DNA from: Thiotrichales bacterium
GTDB taxonomy: Bacteria; Pseudomonadota; Gammaproteobacteria; Thiomicrospirales; Thiomicrospiraceae
DNA length: 64,000 nt
Assembly: GCA_016936535.1 (NCBI GenBank)
Contig: JAFGXP010000028.1
Coordinates: 1-64,000, forward strand
Direction of reading: 5' to 3'
Part shown: positions 36,388-44,901 of the stretch, in pieces
Layout: every line of letters begins with the position of its first letter
Position numbering within the stretch: the first letter of the stretch is position 1
Notes under the pieces: generated by a model
The model's database searches: none
Seen by the model: the letters and a program-made list of their open reading frames with translations, nothing else
What the model was told of the DNA's origin: nothing
Position numbers and translations under genes: made by a program

Positions 36388-37767
36388 ATGTTTGACAATT
36401 TATCGGAACGTTTAAATCGAACGTTAAAAAATTTAAAAGGCCAAGGCCGCTTAACCGAAGCGAATATTAGCGACGCCTTGCGCGATGTACGTCGCGCACT
36501 GCTAGAGGCCGATGTGGCCTTAGCGGTAGTCAAATCCTTTATCAATAAGGTGCAAGCGCGTGCGATTGGTCAGGAGGTTTCAACCAGCCTAAATCCAGGC
36601 CAAGCCTTTATTAAAATCGTCAAAGACGAACTGACGATGGTCATGGGTGAACAGGCTTCGCCCCTTAACTTTAAAGTAGAGCCGCCAGCGGTGATTATGA
36701 TGGCTGGCTTGCAGGGGGCGGGGAAAACCACCTCCGTCGGTAAACTGGCCAAATGGTTGGTTGAGCGCGAAAAGAAAAAAGTCATGGTGGTCTCGGCCGA
36801 CGTTTATCGTCCGGCTGCAATCAAACAGCTCGAAACACTCGCCGCTCAGGTGGGTGTGGAGTTTTTTCCTTCCAGTGCGGATCAAGATCCGATTGAAATT
36901 GCGCGTAACGCGCGGATTGAAGCACGCAAAAAATTTATCGATGTCCTGATTCTTGATACCGCCGGCCGTTTGCACATTGACGAAGAGATGATGGGCGAAA
37001 TCCAGCGTTTGCATCAAGCCATTGAGCCAACGGAAACTCTGTTTGTGGTCGATGCGATGACCGGCCAAGATGCGGCGAATACAGCTAAGGCGTTTAACGA
37101 TGCTTTGGCGCTAACAGGCGTCATTCTGACCAAAACCGACGGGGATGCACGCGGTGGGGCGGCCTTATCGATTCGAGAAATCACGGGCAAACCGATTAAG
37201 TTTTTGGGTGCGGGTGAAAAAACCGATGCCCTTGAACCTTTCCATCCAGAACGGATGGCGGGACGCATTCTGGGCATGGGCGATGTACTGAGTTTGATTG
37301 AAGAGGCGGAAGCCAAAATCGATCGCACCCAAGCAGAAAAGTTTGCCAAAAAATTGCAGAAATCTGGTGAGTTTGACCTTGAGGACTTTTTGGAGCAGCT
37401 GCAGCAGATTAATCGCATGGGCGGAATCAGTGGCATGTTAGGTAAGTTGCCAGGTATGGGGCAGTTAAAAGGCCAAGTTGACAATGATCGTGCCGAAAAA
37501 GAGTTCAAGCGTCTGGCCGCCATTATTCATTCAATGACGCCGAATGAACGCCGTTTCCCAGCGGTGATTAAAGGCTCGCGTAAACGTCGAATTGCAGGCG
37601 GATCTGGCACATCGGTGCAAGAGGTCAACAAATTGCTGAAGCAGTTTGGCGAAATGCAGAAGATGATGAAAAAAGTATCAAAAGGTGGAATGAAGAACAT
37701 GATGCGCGGTTTGGCTGGAAAGCTGCCGCCCGGTTTGGGTGGCGGCCTTCCGCCGGGAATGCGCTAA
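36388..37767 (+). CDS. ffh: Signal recognition particle protein Ffh
   Basis: Ffh binds signal sequences of inner-membrane proteins and 4.5S RNA and docks with FtsY. Starting at the ATG at 36388 (GGAG upstream) gives 459 aa. The N domain (1-85) is followed by the G domain with GLQGAGKTTS, DTAGRLHID, TKTDGDARGG and FLGAGEKTD. The Met-rich M domain (about 300-430) ends with a glycine/methionine-rich tail. The neighbours YpjD and rpsP are the standard ones. Confidence 0.97.
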   Translation: MFDNLSERLNRTLKNLKGQGRLTEANISDALRDVRRALLEADVALAVVKSFINKVQARAIGQEVSTSLNPGQAFIKIVKDELTMVMGEQASPLNFKVEPPAVIMMAGLQGAGKTTSVGKLAKWLVEREKKKVMVVSADVYRPAAIKQLETLAAQVGVEFFPSSADQDPIEIARNARIEARKKFIDVLILDTAGRLHIDEEMMGEIQRLHQAIEPTETLFVVDAMTGQDAANTAKAFNDALALTGVILTKTDGDARGGAALSIREITGKPIKFLGAGEKTDALEPFHPERMAGRILGMGDVLSLIEEAEAKIDRTQAEKFAKKLQKSGEFDLEDFLEQLQQINRMGGISGMLGKLPGMGQLKGQVDNDRAEKEFKRLAAIIHSMTPNERRFPAVIKGSRKRRIAGGSGTSVQEVNKLLKQFGEMQKMMKKVSKGGMKNMMRGLAGKLPPGLGGGLPPGMR

Positions 37768-37848
37768 ATTAGACCAGGCTTCCGGCTGATTTCAGCACAC
37801 GTGAGACAGAGCGGTGAGGCTAAGTCATAAAGTTCGTGCTTCCTTGTC

Positions 37849-37877
37849 TTGCTTATTGGCCGCGACTTCTCTATAAT
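37849..37877 (+). promoter_or_regulatory. Promoter of rpsP-rimM-trmD-rplS
   Basis: TATAAT at 37872-37877 is perfect and TTGCTT at 37849-37854 lies 17 bases upstream. The implied leader of about 100 bases before rpsP could hold regulatory structure, but I see no strong hairpin in it. Confidence 0.6.
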
Positions 37878-37985
37878 CGCGGCTTTCTATTTTTTGCGTT
37901 TTGCAAAACCTTAAAATAGTGATTTACGAGAAGAAATTGTTGGGGGTATTTGCCTCTCATCGCCTGATTAAATAAGGAAAAGTAT

Positions 37986-38222
37986 ATGGTAGTAATTCGT
38001 TTGGCTCGCGCCGGTTCTAAAAAACGTCCTTTTTACAAAGTCGTTGTTGCTGATCAACGTTTTAAAGCAACAGGCCGCTTCATTGAGCAAGTTGGTTTTC
38101 ATAACCCAGTCGCTCGTGGTCAAGAAGAGAAAACTCGTATTGATCAGGCGCGCGTTGATCACTGGATTTCTCAAGGCGCTCAGATGAGCGATCGCGTTAA
38201 GAGCATCGTAAAAAACGCCTAA
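37986..38222 (+). CDS. rpsP: 30S ribosomal protein S16
   Basis: The 78-aa protein begins [20 protein letters not shown] and contains [19 protein letters not shown], as in S16. It assembles early into the 30S body. It is first in the conserved rpsP-rimM-trmD-rplS operon and is preceded by a good AAGGAAA ribosome-binding site. Confidence 0.98.
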   Translation: MVVIRLARAGSKKRPFYKVVVADQRFKATGRFIEQVGFHNPVARGQEEKTRIDQARVDHWISQGAQMSDRVKSIVKNA

Positions 38223-38257
38223 TCCGCTTTTAGCTGAATTTTGGCAGGCAGGGAACA

Positions 38258-38776
38258 ATGCAATCTATTCCAGAGAATTTATTACTTGTCGGCCAAATTA
38301 ATGGCGTATTCGGGGTTCAGGGTTGGGTAAAAATTTATTCCGACACTGAGCCTCGTGAAAATATTTTTCGCTATTCGCCATGGTGGATAAAACACCGTGG
38401 CCAGTGGCATGCGGCGAAAGTCGAAGATTTCAAAGGGCAAAACGGCGGAAAAGCGCTGGTTGCCAAGCTCGATTTAATTGATGACCGAGAAGTTGCCCGT
38501 GAATATATGGGATGTGATATTGCGATTGAACGTAATCAGTTGCAACATCATGCCGATGAATTCTACTGGATTGATCTAATTGGTTGTCAAGTGGTCAACT
38601 TACAGGGGGAGACTCTGGGTGAGGTGGTCGATTTGATCGAGACCGGTGCGCATGATGTTTTGCGGGTAAAAGGTGCAACAGAAGAGTTGATTCCGTTTGT
38701 TCCAGATACCTTTATTATTGAAATTGATCAGGCAGCCAAACGCATTACAGTGGATTGGCAGGCGGAAGCTGAGTGA
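38258..38776 (+). CDS. rimM: Ribosome maturation factor RimM
   Basis: RimM assists late assembly of the 30S head and binds S19. The 172-aa protein has an N-terminal RimM barrel ([19 protein letters not shown]) and a PRC-type barrel ([30 protein letters not shown]). Its stop overlaps the GTG start of trmD by four bases, so they are translationally coupled. Confidence 0.97.
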   Translation: MQSIPENLLLVGQINGVFGVQGWVKIYSDTEPRENIFRYSPWWIKHRGQWHAAKVEDFKGQNGGKALVAKLDLIDDREVAREYMGCDIAIERNQLQHHADEFYWIDLIGCQVVNLQGETLGEVVDLIETGAHDVLRVKGATEELIPFVPDTFIIEIDQAAKRITVDWQAEAE

Positions 38777-39486
38777 GATTCGATGTTATCACCCTGTTTC
38801 CGGAGATGTTTAGTGCGCTGAGCGAATCTGGAATCAGCCGCCGAGCCTTACAAAACCAGCTTTATGCTTTGCAGACATGGAATCCGCGTGATTTCACACA
38901 TGATCGGCATAAAACTGTGGATGATCGGCCATACGGTGGTGGGCCTGGCATGGTGATGCTGTATCAGCCTCTTAAGGAGGCGCTGGATGCCATTCAGCGA
39001 GCGCAGGCAGAGCAGTCTTATGTGATTTATCTTTCGCCTCAGGGTCAGCCTTTGACTCAGCAGCGGGTAGCACAGTTAGCGCAACTGCCTTCCATTACTT
39101 TGTTGTGCGGTCGTTACGAAGGCATCGATGAACGTCTGTTGGCGACAGAGGTGGATGAAGAGATTTGCATTGGCGATTTTGTGGTCAGCGGTGGTGAACT
39201 GCCGGCGATGATGTTGATGGATGCTATGATTCGTTTACTTCCTGGTGCACTGGGACATAGCCAATCTGCCGAACAGGATTCCTTTAGCGATGGCCTGTTA
39301 GATTGTCCACATTACACTCGTCCAGAAGTGATTAATGGTATGGCGGTTCCAGAAGTTTTACTTAATGGAAACCATGCCAAAATCGCCGCTTGGCGGGAGC
39401 AACAAAAGCGGTTGCGTACTGAGCAACGGCGACCAGACTTACTGCTGCGGCCGTCAGAAGACCCACAGTCGTCAGTCTGTTCTTAG
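38773..39486 (+). CDS. trmD: tRNA (guanine-N1)-methyltransferase TrmD
   Basis: TrmD methylates G37 of tRNAs and prevents frameshifting. The 237-aa protein starts at a GTG inside the rimM stop region (GTGAG...), giving [13 protein letters not shown], the family start. The knotted SAM site is seen in [20 protein letters not shown] and [14 protein letters not shown]. It is slightly shorter than the E. coli enzyme (255 aa) because of a shorter C-terminus. Confidence 0.97.
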   Translation: MRFDVITLFPEMFSALSESGISRRALQNQLYALQTWNPRDFTHDRHKTVDDRPYGGGPGMVMLYQPLKEALDAIQRAQAEQSYVIYLSPQGQPLTQQRVAQLAQLPSITLLCGRYEGIDERLLATEVDEEICIGDFVVSGGELPAMMLMDAMIRLLPGALGHSQSAEQDSFSDGLLDCPHYTRPEVINGMAVPEVLLNGNHAKIAAWREQQKRLRTEQRRPDLLLRPSEDPQSSVCS

Positions 39487-39556
39487 GTCTGCCTAAGAGA
39501 CAATTTGGATTCAACCTCTGGCGCCTTGCTGCGTTCTTAAAGTTGGATAAAGTTTA

Positions 39557-39592
39557 CAGGGGCAAAATCCCTGCGGCCAGCATAACTTGGCC
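39557..39592 (+). promoter_or_regulatory. Two consecutive hairpins in the trmD-rplS spacer
   Basis: CAGGG/CCCTG (39557-39573) and GGCCA/TGGCC (39575-39592) can form two adjacent short stems just before the rplS start. The 126-base gap is longer than usual for this operon. The structures could tune rplS translation or mark a processing site; this is inference. Confidence 0.35.
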
Positions 39593-39612
39593 AATTTATG
39601 GAGTAGCTTAGA

Positions 39613-39957
39613 ATGAGCGATATCATTAAAAAGATTGAAGCTGAACAAATGACAAAAGAAATCCCTGCGTTTGCACCTGGGGATACGGTTGTGGTTCAGG
39701 TTAAAGTAAAAGACGGTAACAACGAGCGTCTGCAAGCGTATGAAGGTGTGGTCATTGCGATTCGTAATCGTGGTTTGAACTCAAACTTTATCGTTCGTAA
39801 AATCTCTCACGGTGTTGGTGTTGAGCGTACGTTCCAAACTTACAGCCCGTTGGTGGATAGCATTACGGTGAAACGTCGTGGTGATGTGCGTCGTGCGAAA
39901 CTGTACTACCTACGCAATCTGTCTGGTAAGGCCGCGCGTATCCGCGAAAAAGTGTAA
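39613..39957 (+). CDS. rplS: 50S ribosomal protein L19
   Basis: The 114-aa protein begins [13 protein letters not shown] and contains [36 protein letters not shown] (quoted in part) and [17 protein letters not shown], all L19 hallmarks. L19 sits at the subunit interface. It ends the operon and is followed by a strong terminator. Confidence 0.98.
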   Translation: MSDIIKKIEAEQMTKEIPAFAPGDTVVVQVKVKDGNNERLQAYEGVVIAIRNRGLNSNFIVRKISHGVGVERTFQTYSPLVDSITVKRRGDVRRAKLYYLRNLSGKAARIREKV

Positions 39958-39991
39958 TTTTGAGGGTCAAACCTTAAATTGCCTTTGTTTG

Positions 39992-40017
39992 AAAAACCCC
40001 GCCTTGCGGGGTTTTTT
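39992..40017 (+). terminator. Rho-independent terminator after rplS
   Basis: ACCCCGC and GCGGGGT pair around a three-base loop with A-rich sequence before and TTTTTT after. It ends the rpsP-rplS operon. Confidence 0.92.
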
Positions 40018-40058
40018 GTTTTTGTCTTAACGACCATTCCTCTGCTGGAGAATAGACG

Positions 40059-40946
40059 ATGACAGCGCTTTTGCCTTTAGAAGCTTTTCTGGATTATCTT
40101 GCCTATAATCAAGGGCTTAGCGCTAATACTTTAGACGCCTATCGAACCGATTTGCAGCGTTTTAATCTGTGGTTAGGGCAGCAGTCAAGGCCGTGGCAGG
40201 AGCTCGGCGCTGTCGAATTGGAATCTTTCTTAGTGCAGGCGATGAACGGTTATCAATCCAGTTCCAGTGCACGTTTGTTAAGCAGTCTGAAGCGCTTTTA
40301 TCGCTGGGCTCAACAGCAAGCTTTGTTAACGGAGGATCCCTTAAGCCAGCTTCGGGCACCAAAAGTCCAACGTAAAATCCCTCAGGTTTTAAGTGAAAAG
40401 CACATTGAAAGTTTATTGGCTGCCCCGGATTTATCTACGCCTTTGGGATTGAGAGACCAAGCGATTTTGGAGTTAATGTACGCCAGCGGTTTACGGGTGT
40501 CAGAAGTGGTGGAATTGCCGTTTGAACAGTTAAATTTAAATGCGGGTGTGGTGCAGGTAACGGGTAAGGGGGCCAAAGAACGGATTGTGCCGATTGGTCA
40601 ATGGGCCGCAGAGAGTTTAGCGCGGTATTTGCAGCAGGCGCGCCCGGTCTTAACGCTCGGAAAAACCGTTCCAACGCTTTTTGTGTCGCGATTAGGGAGG
40701 CCAATGACGCGACAAACGCTATGGCATCGCGTGCGACAGTTGGCACAAAAAGCCGGTATCGTGAGCGAACTTTCGCCACACGGATTGCGCCATGCGTTTG
40801 CCACCCATCTTTTGAATCACGGTGCCGATTTGCGCAGTCTGCAACTACTTTTAGGACACAGTGATCTTTCTACCACCCAAATCTATACCCAAGTGGCTAA
40901 GCAGCGTTTGCAAGCTTTGCACCGTCAACATCATCCACGCGCTTAA
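40059..40946 (+). CDS. xerD: Site-specific tyrosine recombinase XerD
   Basis: XerD resolves chromosome dimers at dif together with XerC. The 295-aa protein has an N-terminal SAM-like core-binding domain (FLDYLAYNQGLSANTLDAYR) and a catalytic domain. The active residues are Arg in ASGLRVSEVV, the HGLRHAFATHLLNHG box, LLGHSDLSTTQIYTQV and the nucleophile Tyr276. XerC is the alternative; length and the neighbouring dsbC, as in E. coli xerD-dsbC, favour XerD. Its 3' end overlaps the convergent kinase gene by four bases. Confidence 0.92.
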   Translation: MTALLPLEAFLDYLAYNQGLSANTLDAYRTDLQRFNLWLGQQSRPWQELGAVELESFLVQAMNGYQSSSSARLLSSLKRFYRWAQQQALLTEDPLSQLRAPKVQRKIPQVLSEKHIESLLAAPDLSTPLGLRDQAILELMYASGLRVSEVVELPFEQLNLNAGVVQVTGKGAKERIVPIGQWAAESLARYLQQARPVLTLGKTVPTLFVSRLGRPMTRQTLWHRVRQLAQKAGIVSELSPHGLRHAFATHLLNHGADLRSLQLLLGHSDLSTTQIYTQVAKQRLQALHRQHHPRA

Positions 40947-43117
40947 GCCTCTGTCTCGGCGTGTGAGTTGGATGAATCTGGACGAAGATATTGATTGAGC
41001 ACGCGTAAAAGTTCGGGCATAACCAGTGGCTTGGTCAAGTAGTCGTTCATCCCCGCGTCTAAAAAGCGTTCTCGATCGCCAAGCATAGCGTTTGCGGTCA
41101 GAGCAACGATGACTCTCGGTGCTTGCTTGCTCTGTTGCTCTAGGCGTCGAATCCGTTGTGTGGTTTCGATGCCATTTAAGTTCGGCATATTTTCATCCAT
41201 GAAAATCAGATCGAAGTCTTGTTGTTCAATCGCCGCAAGGGCTTCCAGTCCATCTTGTACGGCGACATGCTTGATCTGTAATTTTTTGAAAATTGCGCCC
41301 ATTAGCATCTGATTGGTTGGGTTGTCTTCAACCAGCAAGATGGTGCCTGTTAAACGTGGATTTTGTCGGAGATTGAGGGGTTGAGTGGTTTGGATGGCTA
41401 CAGGCGTTACCGCCGGAGCGGGAATGCTGAAATAAAATTGGCTGCCTTCGCCTAAGCGCGAACTGACTTTGAGGTGGCCACCAAGTAAGGCAATCAAGCG
41501 TGCGCTAATGGTCAGGCCTAAGCCAGTTCCACCGTATTTGCGCGTGGTCGAGGTTTCTGCTTGCGCGAAGGCTTCAAACACTTTCTTTTGTGCCTGACGG
41601 CTCATGCCAATGCCTTGATCTTCAACTGCGATGCGCAGCCAACCGGGATGATAGTCCACCTCTAAATGAATGCGCTTGCCAGCTTCAGTAAACTTCACGG
41701 CATTTGATAAGAGATTGGAGAGCACCTGTTTTAAGCGCAGTGCATCGGTATGAATGGCTGCGGGTAAGGTTTCGGCAAAGTGAACGCTGAATTGCAGGTG
41801 CTTTTCGTTGCAGCGCGCGCGAAACAATTCGGCCACGGCATTGAGTTCGCTAATCGGGGCAAAGTCAATCGGATCAATGCTGAGTTTGCCGCTTTCAATT
41901 TTGCTTAAATCTAGGATGTCGTTAATGATCGCCAGCAAAGTTTGGCTCGACTGTTGAATGGTGTGTAGGTAGTGTTGGCTTTCGCTGTCCAATGGCTTGG
42001 TTTGCAAAAGATCGATAAAGCCGACAATCGCATTTAAGGGCGTGCGAATTTCATGCGACATATTGGCTAAAAACAGATCTTTGGATTTGGTAGCCTGTAG
42101 GGCGCGATCTTTCTGCTTTTGCAAGTCTTGATTGACCCGCTCAAAGGCACTGATGTCTTGCATGGAAACAATGTAGCGCTCTGCGTGTGCCGATTTTTTA
42201 GCATGGAGCTGAAAAATGGATTCCGTACCTAAATAATTGAGTTTGGCTTTGTGAATTTGTTGTGGGTGTTGTGCCACGTATTCAATCCAGTTTTGCTCAT
42301 CAAATCGGTAGGTATATCCCGGTTGTTTGATAAAAAGATCGCAGATGCAGCGATAGTCTGCTTGAAAAGCCGCAAGATTAGGGTACTCCTTAAAAAAATG
42401 AAAAAAGCCGCCGCTGACATCCAAAATCCGCTCGCCATCACTGACTAAGATGATGTTTTCTTGAGAGTCAAGCAGATCGCGCCCGTAAGCTGTGATTTGT
42501 GCCACTTCTTGTTGGCGTTTTTTCAGACTGCGCAAAAGCCAACCAAAAGCTAAGAGGCTGTATCCAAGCAGTGTAATGAGCAGAATGGTTTGTTGCGTTG
42601 CAAAGCGCTGTTGCCGTTGTTGAAGATGCTGCAGGGTTTGATCTTGCTGCGCTTGTTGATTTTGATAGTGAGCAGTTTGTGCCGTGGCGTAGGCTTGGTG
42701 AAGCGCTTGCAGCCGTTGCTGGAGGCGATTTTGTAAAGCCGTATCGGTTTGTGTTAAGTTTGCGGGCAAGCCGTCCAGAAAGTCTTGAAGCGCAGCGGCT
42801 TTTTGCTGTACTTCTGGAGGAGAGGTCGCGTGGATTTGATTTAAATTGGTCCAAGGCTCTAGTTTGAATTGTCCAGAAATAGACCACTGATGTGCTTGTT
42901 CGCTCAGGCGATTGAGCTGCTGTTGAAGGTTCAACTGGGCCAAACGTTGTTGTGGTAATTGTTGTAGCAGGGTACGTTGCTCAAGCGCGAGCGGGTATTG
43001 AAAGTGATGCAACGCGAGCGTGGCTAATAAGATTAAAAGCCAAACCGAGAAGCTCAAAATGGCTTTTTGAGGGCTATAGGTAAATAGGCTGGGTTGGGTT
43101 GGCACGGGTTGCCACAT
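40943..43117 (-). CDS. Hybrid sensor histidine kinase with receiver domain
   Basis: The 724-aa protein has two membrane helices (about 19-38 and 177-197) bounding a Gln-rich, probably helical sensor region of 140 residues. A PAS-like domain (about 210-320) follows. HisKA contains MSHEIRTPLNAIVGF with the phospho-His near residue 356, and the ATPase domain shows NLLSNAVKF, EDQGIGM and GGTGLGLTISARL. A C-terminal receiver has FMDENMPNLNG with the phospho-Asp near 642. No HPt domain or adjacent output regulator is seen, so the target is unknown. Confidence 0.93.
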   Translation of the reverse strand: MWQPVPTQPSLFTYSPQKAILSFSVWLLILLATLALHHFQYPLALEQRTLLQQLPQQRLAQLNLQQQLNRLSEQAHQWSISGQFKLEPWTNLNQIHATSPPEVQQKAAALQDFLDGLPANLTQTDTALQNRLQQRLQALHQAYATAQTAHYQNQQAQQDQTLQHLQQRQQRFATQQTILLITLLGYSLLAFGWLLRSLKKRQQEVAQITAYGRDLLDSQENIILVSDGERILDVSGGFFHFFKEYPNLAAFQADYRCICDLFIKQPGYTYRFDEQNWIEYVAQHPQQIHKAKLNYLGTESIFQLHAKKSAHAERYIVSMQDISAFERVNQDLQKQKDRALQATKSKDLFLANMSHEIRTPLNAIVGFIDLLQTKPLDSESQHYLHTIQQSSQTLLAIINDILDLSKIESGKLSIDPIDFAPISELNAVAELFRARCNEKHLQFSVHFAETLPAAIHTDALRLKQVLSNLLSNAVKFTEAGKRIHLEVDYHPGWLRIAVEDQGIGMSRQAQKKVFEAFAQAETSTTRKYGGTGLGLTISARLIALLGGHLKVSSRLGEGSQFYFSIPAPAVTPVAIQTTQPLNLRQNPRLTGTILLVEDNPTNQMLMGAIFKKLQIKHVAVQDGLEALAAIEQQDFDLIFMDENMPNLNGIETTQRIRRLEQQSKQAPRVIVALTANAMLGDRERFLDAGMNDYLTKPLVMPELLRVLNQYLRPDSSNSHAETEA

Positions 43118-43338
43118 AAGCGACTCTCTGGGTTGGCAAACACGAAGGTAAGGGGTGGCGTCAAGCGGTCTATTATCGCTGTCTTAACCGAAAAATTAAG
43201 GGTTTTTAAAGAGTTGGCGGCGGCCTTTTGAAAAAAAGTTGATTTTGGCATGGTATATTGATGCGGTTTAGCAAAGGACTCGCTTTGGATTTTAGCGGCT
43301 CAGCCTTTTTTATTTTTACCGTTTAGGATGTAACAATA

Positions 43339-44091
43339 GTGAAAAAACAAACTCTGGTTGGCGGTCTGTTGACAGCCTCTTTTCTGCTTAGTCTGCCGTT
43401 GAACAGCGCCCTTGCAAATACCCAAACCGAGACAGCGGCGATTGAAAAACGGCTACAAGAAATCATTCCCGGCTTGCAAAACCCAAAGATTGATGCGACT
43501 CCGGTAAAAGGTCTGTATCAGGTATTACTTGGTATGGAAGTGGTGTACATGAGTGCGGATGGCCAGTTCTTGATGCAGGGCGATCTCATTGATTTGAAAA
43601 ATAAGGTCAATTTAACCCGAGAAGTGACCCTTAAAGAACGTCGCGATGCGTTGGCCACTATTCCAGAAGCGTCGATGCTGATCTATCCGGCTGAAGCTAA
43701 GGCGTCAAAAAAAGCGACCATTACCGTTTTTACCGACATTCAATGCCCTTATTGTAAAAAACTGCATCTGGAAATTCCTGAGTTGAATAAAGCGGGGGTG
43801 ACCGTTCGTTATCTCGCCTATCCTCGCGCGGGCATCGGTTCGGAATCTTATCAAGAAGCCGTAGCTGTTTGGTGTGCGGATAAACCGGTTGAAGCCATGG
43901 ACCTTGCCATGAAGGGACAAAAGGTGGCGACCAAGACGTGTGAGAATCCGGTTGAACAACACATGCAATATGCGCAAGCGTTTCAAGTGAACGGTACTCC
44001 CAATATTCTGTTGGAGGACGGCACTTTGATTCCGGGCTATGTCCCCGCAGCGAAGTTGTTGGAAGAGATTTTTGCCAAGGGCGAAAAATAA
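43339..44091 (+). CDS. dsbC: Thiol:disulfide interchange protein DsbC
   Basis: DsbC isomerises wrong disulfides in the periplasm. The start is a GTG with AGGA upstream. The 250-aa protein has a signal peptide (about 1-26), an N-terminal dimerisation domain (IEKRLQEIIPGL to about 85) and a thioredoxin domain with CPYC at residues 136-139. E. coli DsbC has CGYC; a CPYC site is known in the wider family and would shift redox potential. A second cysteine pair (CADKPVEAMD and KTCENP) matches the structural disulfide. Confidence 0.9.
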   Translation: MKKQTLVGGLLTASFLLSLPLNSALANTQTETAAIEKRLQEIIPGLQNPKIDATPVKGLYQVLLGMEVVYMSADGQFLMQGDLIDLKNKVNLTREVTLKERRDALATIPEASMLIYPAEAKASKKATITVFTDIQCPYCKKLHLEIPELNKAGVTVRYLAYPRAGIGSESYQEAVAVWCADKPVEAMDLAMKGQKVATKTCENPVEQHMQYAQAFQVNGTPNILLEDGTLIPGYVPAAKLLEEIFAKGEK

Positions 44092-44113
44092 CGCTTTGCT
44101 GAATTGACGGTAT

Positions 44114-44142
44114 AAAAAAACCCTCAAAATGAGGGTTTTTTT
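44114..44142. terminator. Bidirectional terminator after dsbC
   Basis: AAAAAAACCCTC and GAGGGTTTTTTT form a stem with a five-base loop. It lies between dsbC and the convergent SH3-domain gene. Confidence 0.9.
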
Positions 44143-44169
44143 GTCTATCAGTACCACGATGTTGTTTGT

Positions 44170-44901
44170 TTAAATTTCGCCCCAGCGCTTGCGCTTGGTC
44201 GGTAGGCGGAAGAAACGGCCGAGTAACAGACCCAAAAGTAAAACGCCACCGCCGGTCAAGAACCATTGACGTTTTACCGAGTCTTCGGATTGGTCAATTT
44301 GCTCGCTCATAATCGCATTTTGACTTTCAATTTCGCTTAAACGCAGCTTCATGGCTTTATTCTCTTCATCCAAGGCTACTGCATTGGTGGAGATGGATTT
44401 GAGATGCTCCAGCTCTTGGCTGAGTTCAAATTTTTCCTGTTTGACACTACCAAGTTCGTTGCTGGCGGTTTCAAAACGCTCTTTCAGAGTGCTGAGCTCC
44501 AACTGAAGGCTGTTAAATTTTTCTTCCACCTTGTTGGTTTTTTCAATTTGTTCCTGAAGACGTAATTTGGCAATCGGTTGATTCTGCAGCATGCTGGTTT
44601 CAATCCAGCCAGTGCTGGTGGTTGAGCCTTTGCTGTATTCGATATTCGCCCAGCCATCTTGGTTAACCTCAAGGATTCGCACCGCTGTGCCAGACGGTAA
44701 TAGTTGCGAAATTTTAAACTTATAACCCGCGCCACGGCGAACAGGTACATCAATATCATCGGTGATGTAGTTGGTGTAGCCTGAAGGTTGCGCTTGCACA
44801 ATCGGACTAACCGCTAACCCTAAGCTGCCGCTTAGCAGTAGTATTGCAAAAATTTGTGTGCCGCTGCGCGGCGACGGTTTAGAGTGCGCTAATTTTGTCA
44901 T
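44170..44901 (-). CDS. SH3-domain inner-membrane protein (YgiM/TIGR04211-like)
   Basis: The ATG at 44899-44901, preceded by GAGG, gives 243 aa. A signal peptide (about 1-37, to VQAQPS) leads into a bacterial SH3 domain ([15 protein letters not shown] to WIETSML). A long coiled coil (about 115-205) follows, then a C-terminal membrane helix ([19 protein letters not shown]) and a basic tail. E. coli YgiM has this same architecture. The role is not established; a cell-envelope function is likely. Its start overlaps the 3' end of valS by 23 bases. Confidence 0.88.
   Translation of the reverse strand: MTKLAHSKPSPRSGTQIFAILLLSGSLGLAVSPIVQAQPSGYTNYITDDIDVPVRRGAGYKFKISQLLPSGTAVRILEVNQDGWANIEYSKGSTTSTGWIETSMLQNQPIAKLRLQEQIEKTNKVEEKFNSLQLELSTLKERFETASNELGSVKQEKFELSQELEHLKSISTNAVALDEENKAMKLRLSEIESQNAIMSEQIDQSEDSVKRQWFLTGGGVLLLGLLLGRFFRLPTKRKRWGEI

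Noticed and set aside
37014..37523. Minus-strand open frame of 169 codons opposite ffh
   Set aside because: The overlapping ffh gene is certain; the frame is a by-product of its codon use.
39487..39612. 4.5S (SRP) RNA gene near ffh or in the trmD-rplS spacer
   Set aside because: The conserved GTCAGG...GGAAGGAAGCAGCC core is not present here.
41500..42400. Search for a response regulator or HPt gene linked to the hybrid kinase
   Set aside because: Only the kinase itself is encoded here; the small frames in this stretch are shadows of it.
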